Of a DNA stretch of 64,000 nt, positions 44,001 through 52,886 are shown piece after piece; position 1 is the first letter of the stretch, and each line of letters begins with the position of its first letter. The notes beneath the pieces were generated by a model that ran no database searches, had not been told where the DNA came from, and saw only the letters and a program-made list of their open reading frames with translations. This DNA is from Pyropia haitanensis (taxonomy: Eukaryota > Rhodophyta > Bangiophyceae > Bangiales > Bangiaceae): NCBI GenBank assembly GCA_008729055.1, contig SDUX01000004.1, forward strand, positions 6,650,559 to 6,714,558, read 5' to 3'. The translations under genes were made by a program, and so were the position numbers.

Positions 44001-45234
44001 CGAGGGCAAAGCCCGTCAGGGACACCACCACATCCACATTCGCCTTCTGCGTGTTGGGGTGGAAGAAGTAGGCATTCACGGGCAGCGAAAAGTCAAGGCC
44101 GCCTGCAAAGACCGGGATCACGCGCGCGCCACCCGCCTCCAGCTCCGACACCAGCGACACATAGTGACAGTCGTCACCAGTGATCATGTGCGTCCGCTGC
44201 ATGACCAGACCGACGGTGGGGGACGAGGTGCTCAGGTTGGCAAGCGGACAATGCTCCTTGTCGTACCACGCAAGGTACTCGGTGAGGTCCTCAAACATCC
44301 GAGGCGCGAGCGGGTGCCAGATACCCGTGTCGGGGAACACCTCGGGTGCAATCACCTCCATGGAGGGCTTCGTCTCGGATCCTGGCTCGGCGTCCACGTA
44401 CTTCTCCGCGACCATCAGCAGGAAGTTCTCCAGGTTGGTCGGGGACCCGCCCAGCCAGTACTGGAACGAGAGCATGAAGGAGCGCGCGTCCTGCGCCTTA
44501 TCCGTCGGCAGGTACTTCAGCACCTTGGGGAGGGTGCGCAGCAGCTTGAGCATCCCGTCCTCAAACGACGCACCGCTCTCCTCCCGCCGCTTCTTCATAA
44601 ACGACGCAATGGCGCTCTTGCTCTGCCCGAGCTGAGACATGTTGAACGTCCCGAGCTTGTTGAGCCGCATCACCTCGGGCATGGACGGAAAGATAATGCA
44701 CGCGTCCAGGCGCTCCCGGTGCGGCTGTACAGCTGCCGTCACGCGCTCCGCCAGTTCTTGCACAAAAATGAGGGACCCGATAAAGACGTTGGCTTCCGCG
44801 ACGTCCTTTTGGAACTGCGCATAGTTGTCCGCGTCGCGCAACTCCTCAAGCAGGTAGCCAGCCACGTCCAGGGACAGATTGGCTTCCTCGTTCGCGTTGA
44901 TGGAGCGTGCGGCGGCGGACATCGAGCTCTGGTATTGGGCCTCGAGCACCACGTACACCACCTTCATCACCTTCTTGGTAGTCGCCGGCGGCGCCTTAAT
45001 CCGCCGATCCGCCGGCTTGGAGCCCGTAAACAGGCCCGCCTGCTGCATGCGCACGGATCTAGACACCGACGCAACGCCATGGGCGGCGCCCGCCACCGGC
45101 GAGCCGCCAAACGACCCCCTCCCGACCACCGTCGTGCCCGCAAACGACGAGGCCGCCGCGGCGGTGGCCACGTCACGTGGCGCAGCAACGGCGCGGCGCA
45201 CCCACGCGCCGCACGCCGGCACAAAGGCGGCCAT
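41032..45234 (-). CDS. chlH: Magnesium-chelatase subunit H, plastid-targeted
   Basis: Large subunit of the ATP-dependent Mg-chelatase that inserts Mg2+ into protoporphyrin IX, the first committed step to chlorophyll, acting with ChlI and ChlD in the plastid. 1,400 residues from ATG at 45234 (cgccATGG); the open frame continues upstream, but translation from here gives a typical transit peptide ([20 protein letters not shown], Ala/Ser/Arg-rich to about residue 65). Then comes the DUF3479 N-terminal domain ([44 protein letters not shown]) and the long CobN/Mg-chelatase region ([72 protein letters not shown]). Length matches plant and algal ChlH. One uninterrupted exon. Balanced amino-acid composition, unlike its low-complexity neighbours. 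No chlI or chlD is nearby. Confidence 0.98.
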   Translation of the reverse strand: MAAFVPACGAWVRRAVAAPRDVATAAAASSFAGTTVVGRGSFGGSPVAGAAHGVASVSRSVRMQQAGLFTGSKPADRRIKAPPATTKKVMKVVYVVLEAQYQSSMSAAARSINANEEANLSLDVAGYLLEELRDADNYAQFQKDVAEANVFIGSLIFVQELAERVTAAVQPHRERLDACIIFPSMPEVMRLNKLGTFNMSQLGQSKSAIASFMKKRREESGASFEDGMLKLLRTLPKVLKYLPTDKAQDARSFMLSFQYWLGGSPTNLENFLLMVAEKYVDAEPGSETKPSMEVIAPEVFPDTGIWHPLAPRMFEDLTEYLAWYDKEHCPLANLSTSSPTVGLVMQRTHMITGDDCHYVSLVSELEAGGARVIPVFAGGLDFSLPVNAYFFHPNTQKANVDVVVSLTGFALVGGPARQDHPKAIEALSRLDRPYLCALPLVFQTTEEWKDSELGLHPVQVALQVSLPELDGALEPVIFAGRDGKTGRSIPLQDRVVALSKRALKWANLRRKKVQDKKVAITVFSFPPDKGNVGTAAYLDVFGSVHKVLQGLSREGYSVGDIPETSEELLEQVVHDKEARINSPELNVAYRMPVSEYEEVCTFSEKLHENWGAPPGHLNTDGTNLLVYGKHFGNVFVGVQPSFGYEGDPMRLLFSKSASPHHGFAAYYAYLENVWGADAVLHFGTHGSLEFMPGKQVGMSGDCFPDKLIHTIPNIYYYAANNPSEATIAKRRSYAATISYLTPPAENAGLYKGLKELSELVASYQTLKDTGRGPAIVNSIVDKARICNMDRDVALPDGDAKDLDAEERDNIVGKVYVKLIEIESRLLPCGLHTVGRPPTAAEAVATLVNIAALDRPEESIVGMPRLLAASVGRDIDDVYAASDAGKLADVELLFQITTACREAVTALVKNSTNEDGRVETVQKFDLGAILAAQMGRRTPWSAALAENGFPDVTETDLKPLVAYLEFCLEQVVADNELGALVAALEGKYVIPGPGGDPVRNPDVLPTGKNIHALDPQSIPTSAAVDSAKVVVDRLLERQRLDNDGVYPESIALVLWGTDNIKTYGESLAQVLWMVGVRPLADALGRVSKLELIPIEELGRPRVDVVVNCSGVFRDLFINQMALLDRGIKMAAEADESPDVNFVRKHALEQAEELGVTVREAATRVFSNSSGSYSSNVSLAVENGGWEDEQQLRDMYMSRKGFAFNSDKPGVMEVQPELFRSSLSKVEVTFQNLDSSEISLTDVSHYFDSDPTKIVAQCREDGKKPVAFIADTTTANAQVRTLSETVRLDARTKLLNPKWYEGMMASGYEGARELSKRLRNTMGWSATSGDVDNWVYEDANETFMADEEMQKRLLELNPNSFRSMVTTLLEANGRGYWETSEENLDRLRELYQEVEDRIEGVE

Positions 45235-46406
45235 GGCGACGGCGGCGGGTTGGCCGGTCCCAGGCGCCAAACACGCCAAAAAAACGACAGGGAGGGGGGG
45301 GAGAGGGGGGGGCTTCACCAACGACACAGTTGGTACGGCAGCAGTCCCGCACGGCGACGGGGACGACGCCCAAGAGGTCGCGGCGATAGAGACGCGTGCA
45401 GGGCCGCGGTCGGGCGCCCGGTTGAGCGGGACAGGGAACGGACGTGCGATAGACGGCGCGGTAGGGCAGCGTCCCGTCTCTGTCGCGTCCGCGGCGGTTT
45501 GTATGATTAAGAGCGATCGAGGGCCCCAGGCGAGGCGTTCTGAGTGGTTCCGGGCCAAGTCCGCGCCCCGCAAGGTGGCCACGAGGCGCCCCCCGCGGCC
45601 CAGACCAATGAGGTTGAGCTTGACCTCCCAGCGCCACCACCGCGAGCGAGAGCCGCATGACCGCCCCAAACCCACCCATCGCAATACATTAATTGAGCAT
45701 CCACGGCCTCACAGCCGACTGGCTGGGGTTTTTCCACGAAGCGGCTGCCCTCGGGCGACGAGATCAGAGCTCGCCGTTTGTCGAGGCCCCCGTGGGGGCG
45801 AGTCCCGCCTGTGAGATATTCGATTGGTCGACCGAGGGAAAAAAGATCACCGCCCACGGGTGCCTCAGCGCAGTAACTGTAAAGAACCTGGTGGGGCGGC
45901 CGTCCCCCTCGATGGCTTTTGATTGGTTGATGCTGGCCATACACGCGCGCTGGTGGCGGCGTTCCGAGTCTTGGGACCTCCATTTTGCATTCAGGTGGCG
46001 CAGATCGTAATTGAAGTGCATGAAGATATTTCCGATGATGAGGACGAGGCCTGCGAGAGCGCCCAATTTGCCTTGTCCCTCTGATCTCGAGTGACGCGTG
46101 TGGCGCAGAGACTACGAAGCGCCACCACTACACGGGACCCAGCCCAGGACTTTCCGTGTGCCAAATTGCCAAAGCCGAATTGTAGGTTTCTGAACGTCGT
46201 CTGTGGCCACTGTACGCGCCCGGCCGAGTCGTCTGACAGTCGACCAGCGCACCCCCATCGTCGGACCTTCTCCACGCTCCCATCCCCATCCCACCGCTTC
46301 CAACTCCGCCGGCCCGACCCCAACCCTCCCCCCCGCCCGCCCAGGCTCTCACTCCCCATCCGTGTTTCCTACCCCGCTCCGCTGCGCACCCCTCCGACCC
46401 CCCCCC
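45235..46406. other. chlH promoter region and hydrolase 3' flank
   Basis: chlH and the hydrolase gene both run leftward, so this 1.2 kb contains the chlH 5' leader/promoter and the 3' end of the hydrolase transcript. 45690-46150 is the AT-richest part and the likely regulatory segment, with several ATTGGT/CCAAT-like boxes (for example GATTGGTCG at 45823 and GATTGGTTG at 45921). Their function is not shown. Confidence 0.45.
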
Positions 46407-47432
46407 CTACCCAAAGCGCCCGACAAATGCATCGACAATGGCCGCCGCCACGACCGGCCGGTAGTCGACAAACTTGTGGCACGCGCCCTCGAGGATCCGC
46501 GCCGTGTGGCGGTCGCCCAGCGGCACCACCCCCGCGTACGCGGCCGCGTCCGCCACCGGTATGATCTCATCCGCGTCGCCGTGGATGGTCAGGAGCGTGG
46601 CCTGCGGCGCCAGGCCCGCCGCGACGCGCCCCATGTCCAGCGCGAACCGCGCCTCGACGCTCGCCCGCGTCACCGTGTAGCCGGGCATCGCGACGGCGCC
46701 GTCGCGCCACAGCGCCGCCCACCGCTCCTCGCCCAGCCGCCGCCGCACGCCGTCGCGCATGTGGAACCGCCCCGCAATGTTGACGACGAGGCCGGGGAAC
46801 GCGTCGCGCGCCGCGTAGACGAGCACCGAGCCGGCGCCCTTGGAGTGGCCCGCCACCGCGTCGACCGACCAGCGGCGGCCCGCGTCGTCGCCGCTGCCGT
46901 CGCCATTGCCGCCACCGCCACCACCACCGGCGCGGAGCCACGCCACCGCCGCCGCCACATCCGCCGCCTCCTCCGCGTAATTGCCAAACGCCCACTCGCC
47001 GCCGCTGTCCCCGCAGCCCCGAAAGTCGATGCGCAGGGACGCGACGCCCGCGGCGGCGAGCGCCGCCGCCACCTCTGCGAGCAGCGGCGCCGCCTTGGAG
47101 TCCCGAAAGCCGTGGCACAGCACCGCCACCCGCGTCGCGCCGGGCGGGACGGCGAGCGTGCCGACGAGCGTGTCGCCCGCGTCGTTGGCGAACCGCACCG
47201 TGCGGGCGGTCGTGGACGCGGGGAGGGGCGTCGGCGGTGGCGGTGACGCCGCCGCTGCTGCCGCCGCTGGCCTTGTCGCCGCCGCCGCCGCCTCGGGAGC
47301 GGACACGGACGGCGCCGCCGGCGACGGCGTCGGCGGCGACGACGGCGACCGGGCCGCGCCCGCGGCGGCGTCTGCTGGCGGCATGGCCGCCGCCCGTGGG
47401 GCGGGTGGCCGCCGACTGCGGCGCCACACGCC

Positions 47433-47479
<47 letters not shown>

Positions 47480-47546
47480 GCCGGCGAGCACACGGGCGGG
47501 GCGGACGCCGCGTCGCGGGGAGCGCCGCCGCGGGCGCAAAGGCCAT
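46407..47546 (-). CDS. Alpha/beta hydrolase-fold serine hydrolase, probably organelle-targeted
   Basis: 379 residues from ATG at 47546; an upstream in-frame start at 47744 would add 66 residues of unlikely sequence. The first 40 residues ([20 protein letters not shown]) resemble a transit peptide. A long Gly run and an Ala/Pro linker follow. The catalytic domain starts near 145: VRFANDAGDTLVGTLAVPPG, oxyanion strand VAVLCHGFRDS, nucleophile elbow AGHSKGAGSV (Ser in GxSxG), acid in TIHGDADEIIP, and His in EGACHKFVDYRP. Order and spacing fit dienelactone-hydrolase/acyl-peptidase-like alpha/beta hydrolases; the substrate is unknown. Head-to-head with the PfkB gene. Confidence 0.85.
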
Positions 47547-48106
47547 GCCGCGCGCGGCGGCGCCAGGGGGGGACGCGGCGCCGCGACGGGCGCGCGCGCG
47601 GTTGACGGGGGGGAGTGGCGGCGTGGGAGCAAAGCGGAGGAGGGGGGAGGCGCGGCGAGAATGGAGAGGGTGGCCAGAGCCGGGTGGCCGGCGTCGCGGG
47701 GGGGGGGGGGGGGGGGGGGGGGGGACAGCCCGGTGGGAGCGCACGGAGATGAGGCGGCCAGGGGCGGCGTACTCTCTCGGGAGGCGGGCCGTCGAAACAG
47801 CGGGGGCGGACCCGCAGCGGATTGCGCTGCGGCAGTCGGGCCACGTTCTTCGAGGGGTGGCGGATCACCCAACGGGCCGCTACTTGTGCGGTCCGTGCAC
47901 ACCACGGGTGGGCCCGTGAAGATGAAGTACATTCCAATTGCGCATGCCAAGCATCTCCAAATCTACGAGAAATATTTTCAAACGTTTGAAAGACGGCTTG
48001 TGTTTGGAAGCCTTTTCAAGGTGTGATCACCGGTCCGGATCGTCGACCTCCGCCTCTTCCCCTCATCTTGGCCGCTCCCGCCACCAGCTGGTGCCAGGCC
48101 CCGTGC
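47547..48106. promoter_or_regulatory. Divergent promoter region of hydrolase and PfkB genes
   Basis: 560 bases between two diverging genes. The hydrolase-proximal half is G-run-rich; 47920-48030 drops sharply in GC and contains a 16-base perfect palindrome at 47976-47991 (TTTCAAACGTTTGAAA). An AT-rich island with dyad symmetry between divergent genes is a reasonable regulatory candidate; nothing more is seen. Confidence 0.5.
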
Positions 48107-49528
48107 ATGCACCCTGCCGACCGCCTTCCGCCATCCCTGCGTCTGCGTCCCCTCCCCAAGAGGCCTCCCAGACATGACCGACGGTCGCACCGTCACCGCC
48201 GTCACCCCCGGTACGCGCCGCTCTGCCGGCGGGCCACCCCTGGCGGCGTTTGCGTCGACCTGGGCGCCGCCCGCGTCCGCGTCGCGCCGGCCCGCCACGG
48301 CCCGCCGCGCCGCGCCGCGGGGCGCGCGCCCCGTTCGGCCCGGCCGCTGCCGGGGGGGCGCGACGATGGAAGCCCCCCCCCCCCCCACCACCCCCCCCCC
48401 CCGCCCGTCCCCCTCCTCCCCCACCTGTCCGCCCACCGCATCCTCTGCGTCGGCGCCGCCGGCCTCGACTACACCGCCGTCTGTGACGCCTTCCCCGCCC
48501 CCGACGCCAAGGTCCGTACCGTCGCGTCGTCCACGTCGGGGGGTGGCAACGCGGCCAACACGGCCGTCGCGGCGCGGCGGCTCGGCGTCCGCACCGCCCT
48601 CGTCGCGCTCGTCGGCCGCGACGCGGCGGGCGACGCCATCCGCGACGGCCTCGCCGCGGAGGGCGTCGACACGTCCGCCATGGTGCGCGCGCCGCCGGGG
48701 GTGACCTCCCCGTTTACGTACATCCTCGTCGACGCGTCGGCGGGCACGCGGACGTGCATCCACAGCCCGGCGAGCGTGGAGCTGACCGCCGCCGACGCGC
48801 CCGCCGGGGCGCTCCTGGAAGGGGTGTCCCTGCTGCACGTGGACGGGCGGCAGCCCGCGGCGGCGGTGCCACTGGCAGCCGCCGCCGTCGCGGCGGGCAT
48901 CCCCGTGCTGATGGACGCGGAAAAGGTGCGGCCGGGCACCGCGGAGCTCCTCCCGCTCGTCGACTACCTCGTGTGCAACGCGGCCTTCCCGCGGCTGTAC
49001 GCGCCGCACTGCCTCGGCACCCAGGCGGCGATGGCGGAGCTCCTCCGCACCGGCGCGACGCGCGCCGCGTGGGTCATCTCCACCGCGGGTGCGGCGGGCG
49101 CGACGGCGCTCCGCCGCGCCCGCCCCGCCGCCGACACGCCACGCATGTACGCGCCGGCGGGGGTGGCGGTGGTGGTGACCCACACGACCTTCCCGCCACC
49201 GTCTGGGTGCGTGTCGTGTGAGGAGGGGGACGAGGTGATGGACGTTGTTGCGTGCCCGGCGTGGCCGCTCGTGGGGGGGGGTGCGGCCGTGGTGGACACG
49301 ACCGGCGCGGGCGACGCGTACATTGGCGCCGTGGCGGTGGGGCTGGTCGCGGGCGCGCCCGTCGAGGCGCTCATGGCGCTCGGCGCGGCGGTGGGCGGTA
49401 AGGCCGTGGGGGGGATGGGCGCCCGGGGGGGGGGGGCCCGCTGGGACGAGCCGCCGCCGCCCGACGGGTCGACGCCCGCGCCGGGGGGGGCGCCGCCGTC
49501 GCTCGCCGACCTCTTCTTGCGTCCATGA
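48107..49528 (+). CDS. PfkB-family carbohydrate kinase
   Basis: Ribokinase-type sugar or nucleoside kinase. The domain begins near 48440 (HRILCVGAAGLDYTAVCDAF), with the Gly-rich first signature SGGGNAANTAVAARRLGVRT and the second signature DTTGAGDAYIGAVAVGL, in which D of GAGD is the catalytic base. The end is SLADLFLRP. ATG 48107 is the first in-frame ATG of the uninterrupted frame (473 residues). An alternative start at 48174 in another frame (MTDGRTVTAVTPGTRRSAGG) looks more like a transit peptide; it would need a frame shift in C14 (48373-48386) or C12 (48391-48402). Neither has the local ccATGG context. Substrate cannot be told; plastid targeting is plausible. Confidence 0.85.
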   Translation: MHPADRLPPSLRLRPLPKRPPRHDRRSHRHRRHPRYAPLCRRATPGGVCVDLGAARVRVAPARHGPPRRAAGRAPRSARPLPGGRDDGSPPPPHHPPPPPVPLLPHLSAHRILCVGAAGLDYTAVCDAFPAPDAKVRTVASSTSGGGNAANTAVAARRLGVRTALVALVGRDAAGDAIRDGLAAEGVDTSAMVRAPPGVTSPFTYILVDASAGTRTCIHSPASVELTAADAPAGALLEGVSLLHVDGRQPAAAVPLAAAAVAAGIPVLMDAEKVRPGTAELLPLVDYLVCNAAFPRLYAPHCLGTQAAMAELLRTGATRAAWVISTAGAAGATALRRARPAADTPRMYAPAGVAVVVTHTTFPPPSGCVSCEEGDEVMDVVACPAWPLVGGGAAVVDTTGAGDAYIGAVAVGLVAGAPVEALMALGAAVGGKAVGGMGARGGGARWDEPPPPDGSTPAPGGAPPSLADLFLRP

Positions 49529-50054
49529 CTGCGGGGCGGCTTGCGCGGCCGCCCGCCACGGTGTTGCAGGGGAACCTTTGGCTGAAACGTCGCCTATGGC
49601 CAACTCTTGCTCTTTAAATTATCGACGATGCTGCCTGTTCTCTTGTGTTGCGCCTCGGAAACCCGGATCCTGCTACCCCTGCTGGGGATCCCACTGCGCC
49701 GGGGGCGGACCGCCCAGATCCGCCACCTCCCGTCGTGCCGCGCAGCTCCCCGCTGCGCCTCGTGCCCGGGCGCCTCCCGCTCCGCCCCCCCCACCCCCAG
49801 CGGCCCCCCCCTCCCCCCCCCAGCCGCCCACCCAGCTCCCCCGTCGTCGTCCCCCCCTCCCTCTCCCCGCCCGCCGCCACCGCGGCAGACGGCCGCCGCG
49901 CCGCGCGCCGCCACCCCCTCCCCCCCCCGTCGCACGCGGCGGTCCGTGCGGTGTCCCTCCCCCCCCCCCGCGCTCCCCCCCCCCCCCCTCTCCCCCACCT
50001 CCCTCCTCCCCCTCTCACCCAGACGGCACACACCCACCGCCACCGCCAACTGCC
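49529..50054. other. 3' flank of PfkB gene and C-rich leader-like region
   Basis: Less GC-rich to about 49680, then almost pure C-rich sequence (49790-50050) like the leaders seen before other ATGs in this window. Confidence 0.45.
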
Positions 50055-50242
50055 ATGGCGTTGGTGGGGGGTGCCCAGCGGGCGTTGCCGTCGCTGGCGG
50101 CGGCCGCCAGCGGCGGCCGCCCGCCGCGGGGGGTGGCCGCCACCCGCGCCGCGGATTGCCGGCGCCCTCCCCACGCAGCTCCACCGCGGCGCCCCGTGCG
50201 CGGCCGGCACCCCCGTGGCTCGCCGCGTCCCCCCCCCTCTGT

Positions 50243-50275
<33 letters not shown>

Positions 50276-50414
50276 CGTCTCCCATCCTCTGCCCCGCCAC
50301 GCGCACGTCGTCGGCGGCTGGCTTGCCGCCTCGCCACGGGGCTGGCGCGCGTCGCCCGCCGCCGCGGCGGCGCGCGTGGCGGGCCTGTGGGGGCCGCGCG
50401 GCGCCTCGCGGCGC

Positions 50415-50445
<31 letters not shown>

Positions 50446-50789
50446 GTCCGCCCGCGCGGCGCCCCGCGCGGCCGGCGGTGCGTGCCTCTTCCGCCCCGCG
50501 TCGCGCGGGTGGTGGTGCGCGCCTGTACCTGGCGGGCGTCGCGGCTGCCGGTGCCGCCGCCGCGCGTGGCCCGCCGTCGGTCGCGTTGACGGCGGCGGCG
50601 GCCAGTCGGCCGCCGCCGCCGGGCGGCGTTGGCCCCTGCCGGTGCGGGCCGCCGCGGCGGGCGGGCGTCGGTGGCGCCGACGGGGTGGGACCGCCGCGAC
50701 GCGGGGACGCCCTCCTCCCCTCCCCCCAGTCTATTACACAGAGGCCGGTTGGCCGCCACCCCAGGCATCACCCTGCACACACACGGTGA
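50055..50789 (+). CDS. Possible hypothetical protein interrupted by T31 (weak)
   Basis: The start MALVGGAQRALPSLAAAASG at 50055 has context ctgccATGG after a C-rich leader, like accepted genes here. The frame then runs into a (T)31 tract (50245-50275), which would code poly-Phe and is more likely intronic or an insertion. Further on the same frame reads GGGARLYLAGVAAAGAAAAR and stops at 50789. No family recognised. The gene may be real with an unplaced intron, or not a gene. Confidence 0.3.
50245..50275. repeat. (T)31 homopolymer
   Basis: Thirty-one T in a row within otherwise extremely GC-rich DNA. It might mark the poly-A end of a retroposed sequence lying on the minus strand, but no matching element was recognised. 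Confidence 0.9.
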
Positions 50790-52043
50790 CGTCATTGTGT
50801 GCCACCTTCTTCTTGATAGCCTGTGTATCTTTTGTGGTGGGCCGCGGCGCGTCCCTAGCACTTCAGCCTTTCCTGCCCCGGCCGGTCGATGTGATGGCCG
50901 CGAATGACAACCGGCGTGAATAAATCGTTAAAGTGGTGTACGCTGGAGGCAGGTGGGAGGCAGTGGAGAAAGGACAGGAGTAACGCCAGGAGTATCTCGG
51001 CGTTGCCGTCGCCGCCAAGTGGATCGCGAGCGGCCAAATGCTGCCGCCGGAGGTCCGCGCCCGTGGCGTCGACGGCGCATGCCACGACCGTTGCCAGATT
51101 GAGTTTGATGGGAAGAGCGGCTGCGGGCGATGCGGGCATGGAGCGCCGTGTGGAGGAGCCACCGTTGCGGCGGCAGCTACCACTGGCCGACGGGACGGCG
51201 CGGCCGGAGCGAGCCACCCACACAAGATTTGACTGCTCCTCCTTCTGTATGTCAATGTCCCCCAGAGAGAGTACAGGGTGAGCAAGAAGACAGTGGCAAA
51301 GCTCGCTCGTTTGAGCCACCAGGCATTGTTACAACAGAGCAATCAATGGCAGTGGAACCCCCGCTGGCGCACTGCGCTCCCTGATGCCAGGTCCGTGGCC
51401 AACCCGCGACGGCACACAGTGGACGCGGGTTGGGCTGAAGCCCACCCCAGGTGAGCTCGGGGAGGAGGTGAGGTGGGAGGGGGATGCGGATCCGCAAAGA
51501 TATGGGCGTCTGAGCTCGTTGTCCAGGTGTGTCTGGAGAGGTTGGAAAATTTGGACGAGTCGAATCAAGCCAAAGTGCGGCGGTCCCGCCTCGCTCACTC
51601 CACCGAGCTGCGACGCAGGTGAGTCCTTGGCTCAAACGCCGCGTCGCCGGCCGCACAGATGCTCCTTCCGACTGCACACGGGCTGGTGGGCCCGCTCGCC
51701 AGCCGCGGGTCCATCGCGGGCTGGCGTCTTTGCGTTTCCCTCCGTAGCGGGGAGCTCCCCCCTGCCCTCTACGGTCCGCGCCGCTGCCGAAAGGGTGCTC
51801 AGCCGGACCACCCGGGCAAGCCTTGTTGTTGGCTGCTGCGTCCGTCGCAGGGGGGCACCAGCTAACACAAAAAAAAACCAGGAGCAGAGCCCGTGCGTCT
51901 CGTTAAGGTATACGCGTCGGCCCGAAGGTGGCCGCCGCCGACGGGCTCGCTCGCTCTCCCTTCCCGCCGCCGCTGCCCACCCACCCCCCTCCTCCTTCCC
52001 TCCCCCTTTCCCCCCCACGCAACCCGCCGTCCACCCCTGCCAT
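50790..52043. other. Intergenic region, no supported gene
   Basis: Mixed composition, with many short frames on both strands and none recognisable. 51900-52040 is pyrimidine-rich on the plus strand. It forms the 3' flank of the four-helix membrane protein gene. Confidence 0.5.
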
Positions 52044-52886
52044 CTAGACAAACCCAACGGCCGGCGACATGGGCGGCGCCATCCCCCCCACCGGCCCCCG
52101 CGTGCCGACCTTGCGCCAGTACCTCGCCTCGACGACCACCGCCCAGGCGGCGTAGCTCAGCCACAGCAGCATCCCCACCGCCACGACCGCGGACACGTGC
52201 CACCAGCTCCACCCGTTGAGCACCCGCTGCACCAGCCACACCACCTCGGCCGCGGCGAGCGCCCAGATGCCCACCACCGCCGCCGCCGCCGCGGCGGCAA
52301 TGACGCCCAGCTGCCGCGCGGTCGCGGCGGGGAGGTGCGTCGCGCACTCGCGGCGGCCCGCACAGAAAAAGTAGAGGAGCGGCGCGGCGCCCGCGGCGAG
52401 CAGCGCCCACCCCGCCCCCGTGGACGCGACAAAGGCCGCCTCAAGCGGGAAGCTGTCAAACGCGTCAAAGCGGTCGGTGCGCATCAGGCCAAACGGGACG
52501 GCCGTAAACGCAATGAGCGCGACGCAGACGAGCGCAACGTCGCACAGGCGGGAGCGGCGCATGCCGTCGACCATCGTGTCGGCCCAGGCGGGCTCGTCGT
52601 CGGCGTCTTCCGAGCCGGCAACGGTCGGTGGGTAGGCAGGGGGGGGGGTGACGGGCACCCGCGACGAGCCGGCCGAAGAGGAGGAGCCGCCAGACGCGAC
52701 GAGGCCCCGCGGGCCGGCGGGCTTGGGGTAGGCCGGCGGCCGGGCGGCAACGTCGGGGGCGGGTCGGAGCGGGAGCGGGGGGGGGGGGTGGTACGCCTGG
52801 CCGGGGGGGTAGGCGGGGGGGAGCGCCGCCGCCGCTGCCAGAGGGGGCTGGCCGACGGCGGCCGACCAGCCGGGCGACACGGGCGG
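52044..52886 (-). CDS. Four-helix membrane protein with PPxY motifs (5' exon missing)
   Basis: About 280 residues visible. The N-terminal part is Pro-rich with three PPAY motifs (ALPPAYPPG, ARPPAYPKP, TPPPAYPPT), ligands for WW domains such as those of NEDD4-type E3 ligases. Four hydrophobic segments follow: CDVALVCVALIAFTAVPFGL, GAGWALLAAGAAPLLYFF, GVIAAAAAAAVVGIWALAAA and VSAVVAVGMLLWLSYAAWAV, then a short tail ending SPAVGFV. No in-frame ATG precedes the Pro-rich part; the open frame upstream starts only at GTG. A plausible splice acceptor (CGACAG) ends at 52887, in phase with residue P of PPVSPGW, so a first exon probably lies further right. Function unknown; a tetraspan adaptor or trafficking protein is possible. 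Confidence 0.58.
   Translation of the reverse strand, partial: PPVSPGWSAAVGQPPLAAAAALPPAYPPGQAYHPPPPLPLRPAPDVAARPPAYPKPAGPRGLVASGGSSSSAGSSRVPVTPPPAYPPTVAGSEDADDEPAWADTMVDGMRRSRLCDVALVCVALIAFTAVPFGLMRTDRFDAFDSFPLEAAFVASTGAGWALLAAGAAPLLYFFCAGRRECATHLPAATARQLGVIAAAAAAAVVGIWALAAAEVVWLVQRVLNGWSWWHVSAVVAVGMLLWLSYAAWAVVVEARYWRKVGTRGPVGGMAPPMSPAVGFV

Noticed and set aside
41803..45510. 1,235-codon open frame on the plus strand
   Set aside because: It lies entirely antisense to chlH; its His/Arg/Val-rich sequence is the mirror of the high-GC chlH codons and has no domain.
48023..48106. Extension of the PfkB frame to 48023
   Set aside because: The codon at 48023 is GTG, not ATG; the first in-frame ATG is at 48107.
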